Shown one piece after another: positions 5,378 through 6,199 of a DNA stretch of 6,199 nt (the first letter of the stretch is position 1; the number at the start of each line of letters is the position of its first letter). The notes under the pieces were generated by a model. That model made no database searches and was not told where the DNA came from. It saw only the letters and a list, made by a program, of their open reading frames with translations. Origin of the DNA: JACRBK01 sp964427955 (GTDB lineage: Bacteria; Chloroflexota; Anaerolineae; Aggregatilineales; Aggregatilineaceae); contig CAYRWY010000357.1 in the NCBI GenBank assembly GCA_964427955.1, forward strand, positions 1-6,199, given 5' to 3'. Position numbers and translations under genes: made by a program.

Positions 5378-5586
5378 ACCTCACCCCCTGCCCCCCTCTC
5401 CACCCCGTGGCGAGGGGGAAATGAGCCAGTCCGAGTCTCCTCTCCCGCCGGTCTGGAAAGCGGAAACAGATAGCGCCAAAGACGAGCAGGACAGAGGGGC
5501 TACCGGCAAGCTGCGCGCCTTCTCCGACGTTTTCTCTGCGCCGCTCCCCCTCGCCACCGGGTGGAGAGGGGGCCGGGGGGTGAGGT
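5378..5586. mobile_element. MITE-like element with 41-bp terminal inverted repeats
   Basis: The left end (5378-5418) and the reverse complement of the right end (5546-5586) match at 38 of 41 positions. Both termini read ACCTCACCCCC inward. Each terminal repeat is itself a hairpin: in the left one, bases 5392-5403 pair with 5407-5418 with one mismatch. The 127-bp interior (5419-5545) has no gene and contains a small inverted repeat GCCGGT/ACCGGC (5447-5452 and 5502-5507). No target-site duplication is visible. It is 209 bp and non-coding, consistent with an element mobilised in trans, though transposition is inferred. The end of a second copy opens the window at 1-30. It fills most of the 327-bp gap 5286-5612; the remaining part, 5286-5377, holds nothing I can name. 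Confidence 0.75.
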
Positions 5587-5612
5587 AAATTTCAGCCGAT
5601 GTGTACCAGGAC

Positions 5613-5837
5613 CTACACCCCCTCCAGGTCCCAGTTGCCGCCGGGCACTTCGATCCCCCAGCGGCCCGTGATACGGATGCGCCCTTCCTTGTCCAGCATC
5701 AGCAGGTGGTAGCGCACCGTCGAGACACTCAATTGCAGCGCCGCCGCGATCTCTTTGAGCGACGGTGACAGCCCGTTATGCTGGCGTTTGTACTCGACAA
5801 TCGTCGTAAAGACCCGGTCTCGCATGTTCTGACCCAT
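5613..5837 (-). CDS. LexA-type winged-helix DNA-binding protein lacking the peptidase domain
   Basis: A 74-residue protein that is almost entirely a LexA N-terminal DNA-binding domain. Helix 1 is about residues 5-20 (MRDRVFTTIVEYKRQH). GLSPSLKEIAAAL (22-34) matches the 'PPSVREI' region of LexA, the recognition helix is about 37-52 (SVSTVRYHLLMLDKEG) and the wing is RIRITGRWGIEV (53-64). Full LexA is about 200 residues, with an autoproteolytic C-terminal domain; here only ten residues follow the wing, with no Ala-Gly cleavage site and no Ser/Lys catalytic pair. Downstream DNA carries no peptidase remnant, so it appears a complete single-domain regulator. ATG 5837 gives the longest form; ATG 5825 (residue 5) is a possible alternative, and neither has a strong Shine-Dalgarno. 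A strong promoter and a LexA-box-like palindrome lie immediately upstream, pointing to autoregulation or SOS control. A generic MarR-like winged helix is the main alternative label. Confidence 0.85.
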   Translation of the reverse strand: MGQNMRDRVFTTIVEYKRQHNGLSPSLKEIAAALQLSVSTVRYHLLMLDKEGRIRITGRWGIEVPGGNWDLEGV

Positions 5838-5852
5838 AGTGACCCCAATAAC

Positions 5853-5866
5853 AGAACGTCCGTTCG
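5853..5866 (-). promoter_or_regulatory. LexA-box-like operator (GAAC-N4-GTTC)
   Basis: On the minus strand it reads CGAACGGACGTTCT, which matches the Gram-positive LexA/DinR box CGAACNNNNGTTCG except at the last base. It lies 15 nt before the start codon of the LexA-like gene. It spans about +5 to +18 relative to the transcription start expected from the -10 box, a position where a bound repressor would block initiation or early elongation. Confidence 0.75.
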
Positions 5867-5876
5867 TATGATGATC

Positions 5877-5905
5877 AGTATAGTCAAGGGTAATCGCGAT
5901 GTCAA
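5877..5905 (-). promoter_or_regulatory. Near-consensus sigma-70 promoter of the LexA-like gene
   Basis: On the minus strand TTGACA (5905 to 5900) and TATACT (5882 to 5877) are separated by exactly 17 bp. The -35 is perfect and the -10 has one mismatch from TATAAT. Transcription should start near 5870. It is the best promoter match in the window, implying strong expression when the adjacent operator is unoccupied. Confidence 0.8.
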
Positions 5906-5932
5906 CCGGGTTTACCGCAGCCTAACCAGCTT

Positions 5933-6199
5933 CTAGCGCGTGACTAACCCCTCCCATTCGAACAGCGCCGCCGCATCGTCCAGGATCGCGTCCGGCACGC
6001 AGTCGCAGTCGCCGAACCCGCGTTCCTCGGCCAGCCGGTAGGCGTACTTCAAAAACGCGATCACGACGTCCTGGCTGCGCTCGATGGACAGCAGGATCGC
6101 CCGCGCGACCGGCCCGCCCTCGTCCAGCAGCCCGCTCTCCACGAACGCCGCGCGTACCTGCGCCAGGTCATACGGGATCAGGCGGTGTTCGGCCTCCCA
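5933..6199 (-). CDS. Unrecognised protein, 3' part (5' end beyond the window)
   Basis: The minus-strand frame is open from the window edge to a TAG at 5933-5935, giving 88 residues and no start codon I trust; an internal GTG at 6140-6142 has no ribosome site, so the gene probably continues outside. The visible part is soluble and acidic, predicted mostly helical: a segment PYDLAQVRAAFVESGLLDEGG, then VARAILLSIERSQDVVIAFLKYAYRLAEERGFGD, then a CDC motif and a closing acidic helix (PDAILDDAAALFEWEGLVTR). I recognise no domain. It ends 27 bp before the -35 box of the LexA-like gene, which has its own promoter, so the two need not be co-regulated. Confidence 0.65.
   Translation of the reverse strand, partial: WEAEHRLIPYDLAQVRAAFVESGLLDEGGPVARAILLSIERSQDVVIAFLKYAYRLAEERGFGDCDCVPDAILDDAAALFEWEGLVTR

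Noticed and set aside
5378..5590. Target-site duplication flanking the MITE-like element
   Set aside because: Flanks read GCCTTG on the left and AAATTT on the right with no shared bases; the AAAT after GAGGT also occurs after the unit ending at 1303, so it may belong to the element.
5286..5612. Remains of a LexA peptidase domain downstream of the LexA-like gene, cut off by the MITE-like element
   Set aside because: The gene ends with its own stop 26 bp before the element, and the sequence on the far side of the element shows no LexA-like segment on the minus strand in any frame I read.

Overview
The window is GC-rich DNA from a bacterial chromosome. Its style suggests a Chloroflexota member, probably class Anaerolineae. 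The evidence is the dense family of GC-rich fold-back repeats of the type GGAGAGGGG(C/T)CAGGGGTGAGG in the intergenic gaps, a stand-alone FGE-sulfatase-fold protein with the N-terminal 'AGRALAELGDPRPGV' lead-in, and a Gram-positive-type LexA box. No rRNA, tRNA or CRISPR is visible, so the phylum call is inference.

Layout. Positions 1-110 hold two repeat ends. Positions 128-1122 (minus strand) hold a two-gene unit: an AlaX-type alanyl-tRNA editing protein followed 29 nt later by a DUF2277 protein. Positions 1123-1522 are a non-coding stretch with a 165-bp nested fold-back repeat and then a promoter decorated with AGGTCCA half-sites. Positions 1523-2509 (plus) encode an EamA/DMT transporter. 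Positions 2510-2729 are a convergent gap with repeats. Positions 2730-3107 (minus) encode a small four-helix membrane protein with an internal duplication. Positions 3108-3295 are a repeat-filled gap. Positions 3296-4126 (minus) encode the FGE-sulfatase-fold protein. Positions 4127-4319 are an AT-rich divergent promoter region. Positions 4320-5285 (plus) encode a second EamA transporter, paralogous to the first and probably starting at TTG. Positions 5378-5586 hold a 209-bp MITE-like element with 41-bp terminal inverted repeats. Positions 5613-5837 (minus) encode a 74-aa LexA-type winged-helix protein lacking the peptidase half. Positions 5933-6199 hold the 3' part of an unrecognised minus-strand gene that runs off the window.

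Functionally this looks like ordinary accessory or housekeeping neighbourhood rather than one multi-gene system: a tRNA quality-control pair, two solute exporters and a probable small regulator. The most notable unit is the LexA-like gene. It has a near-consensus promoter (TTGACA, 17 bp, TATACT) and a LexA-box-type palindrome (GAAC-N4-GTTC) just downstream of the predicted transcription start. This suggests either autoregulation or SOS control of a LexA DNA-binding domain that carries no self-cleavage switch. The second notable theme is the repeat family, which occupies most intergenic gaps and includes one complete MITE-like copy.
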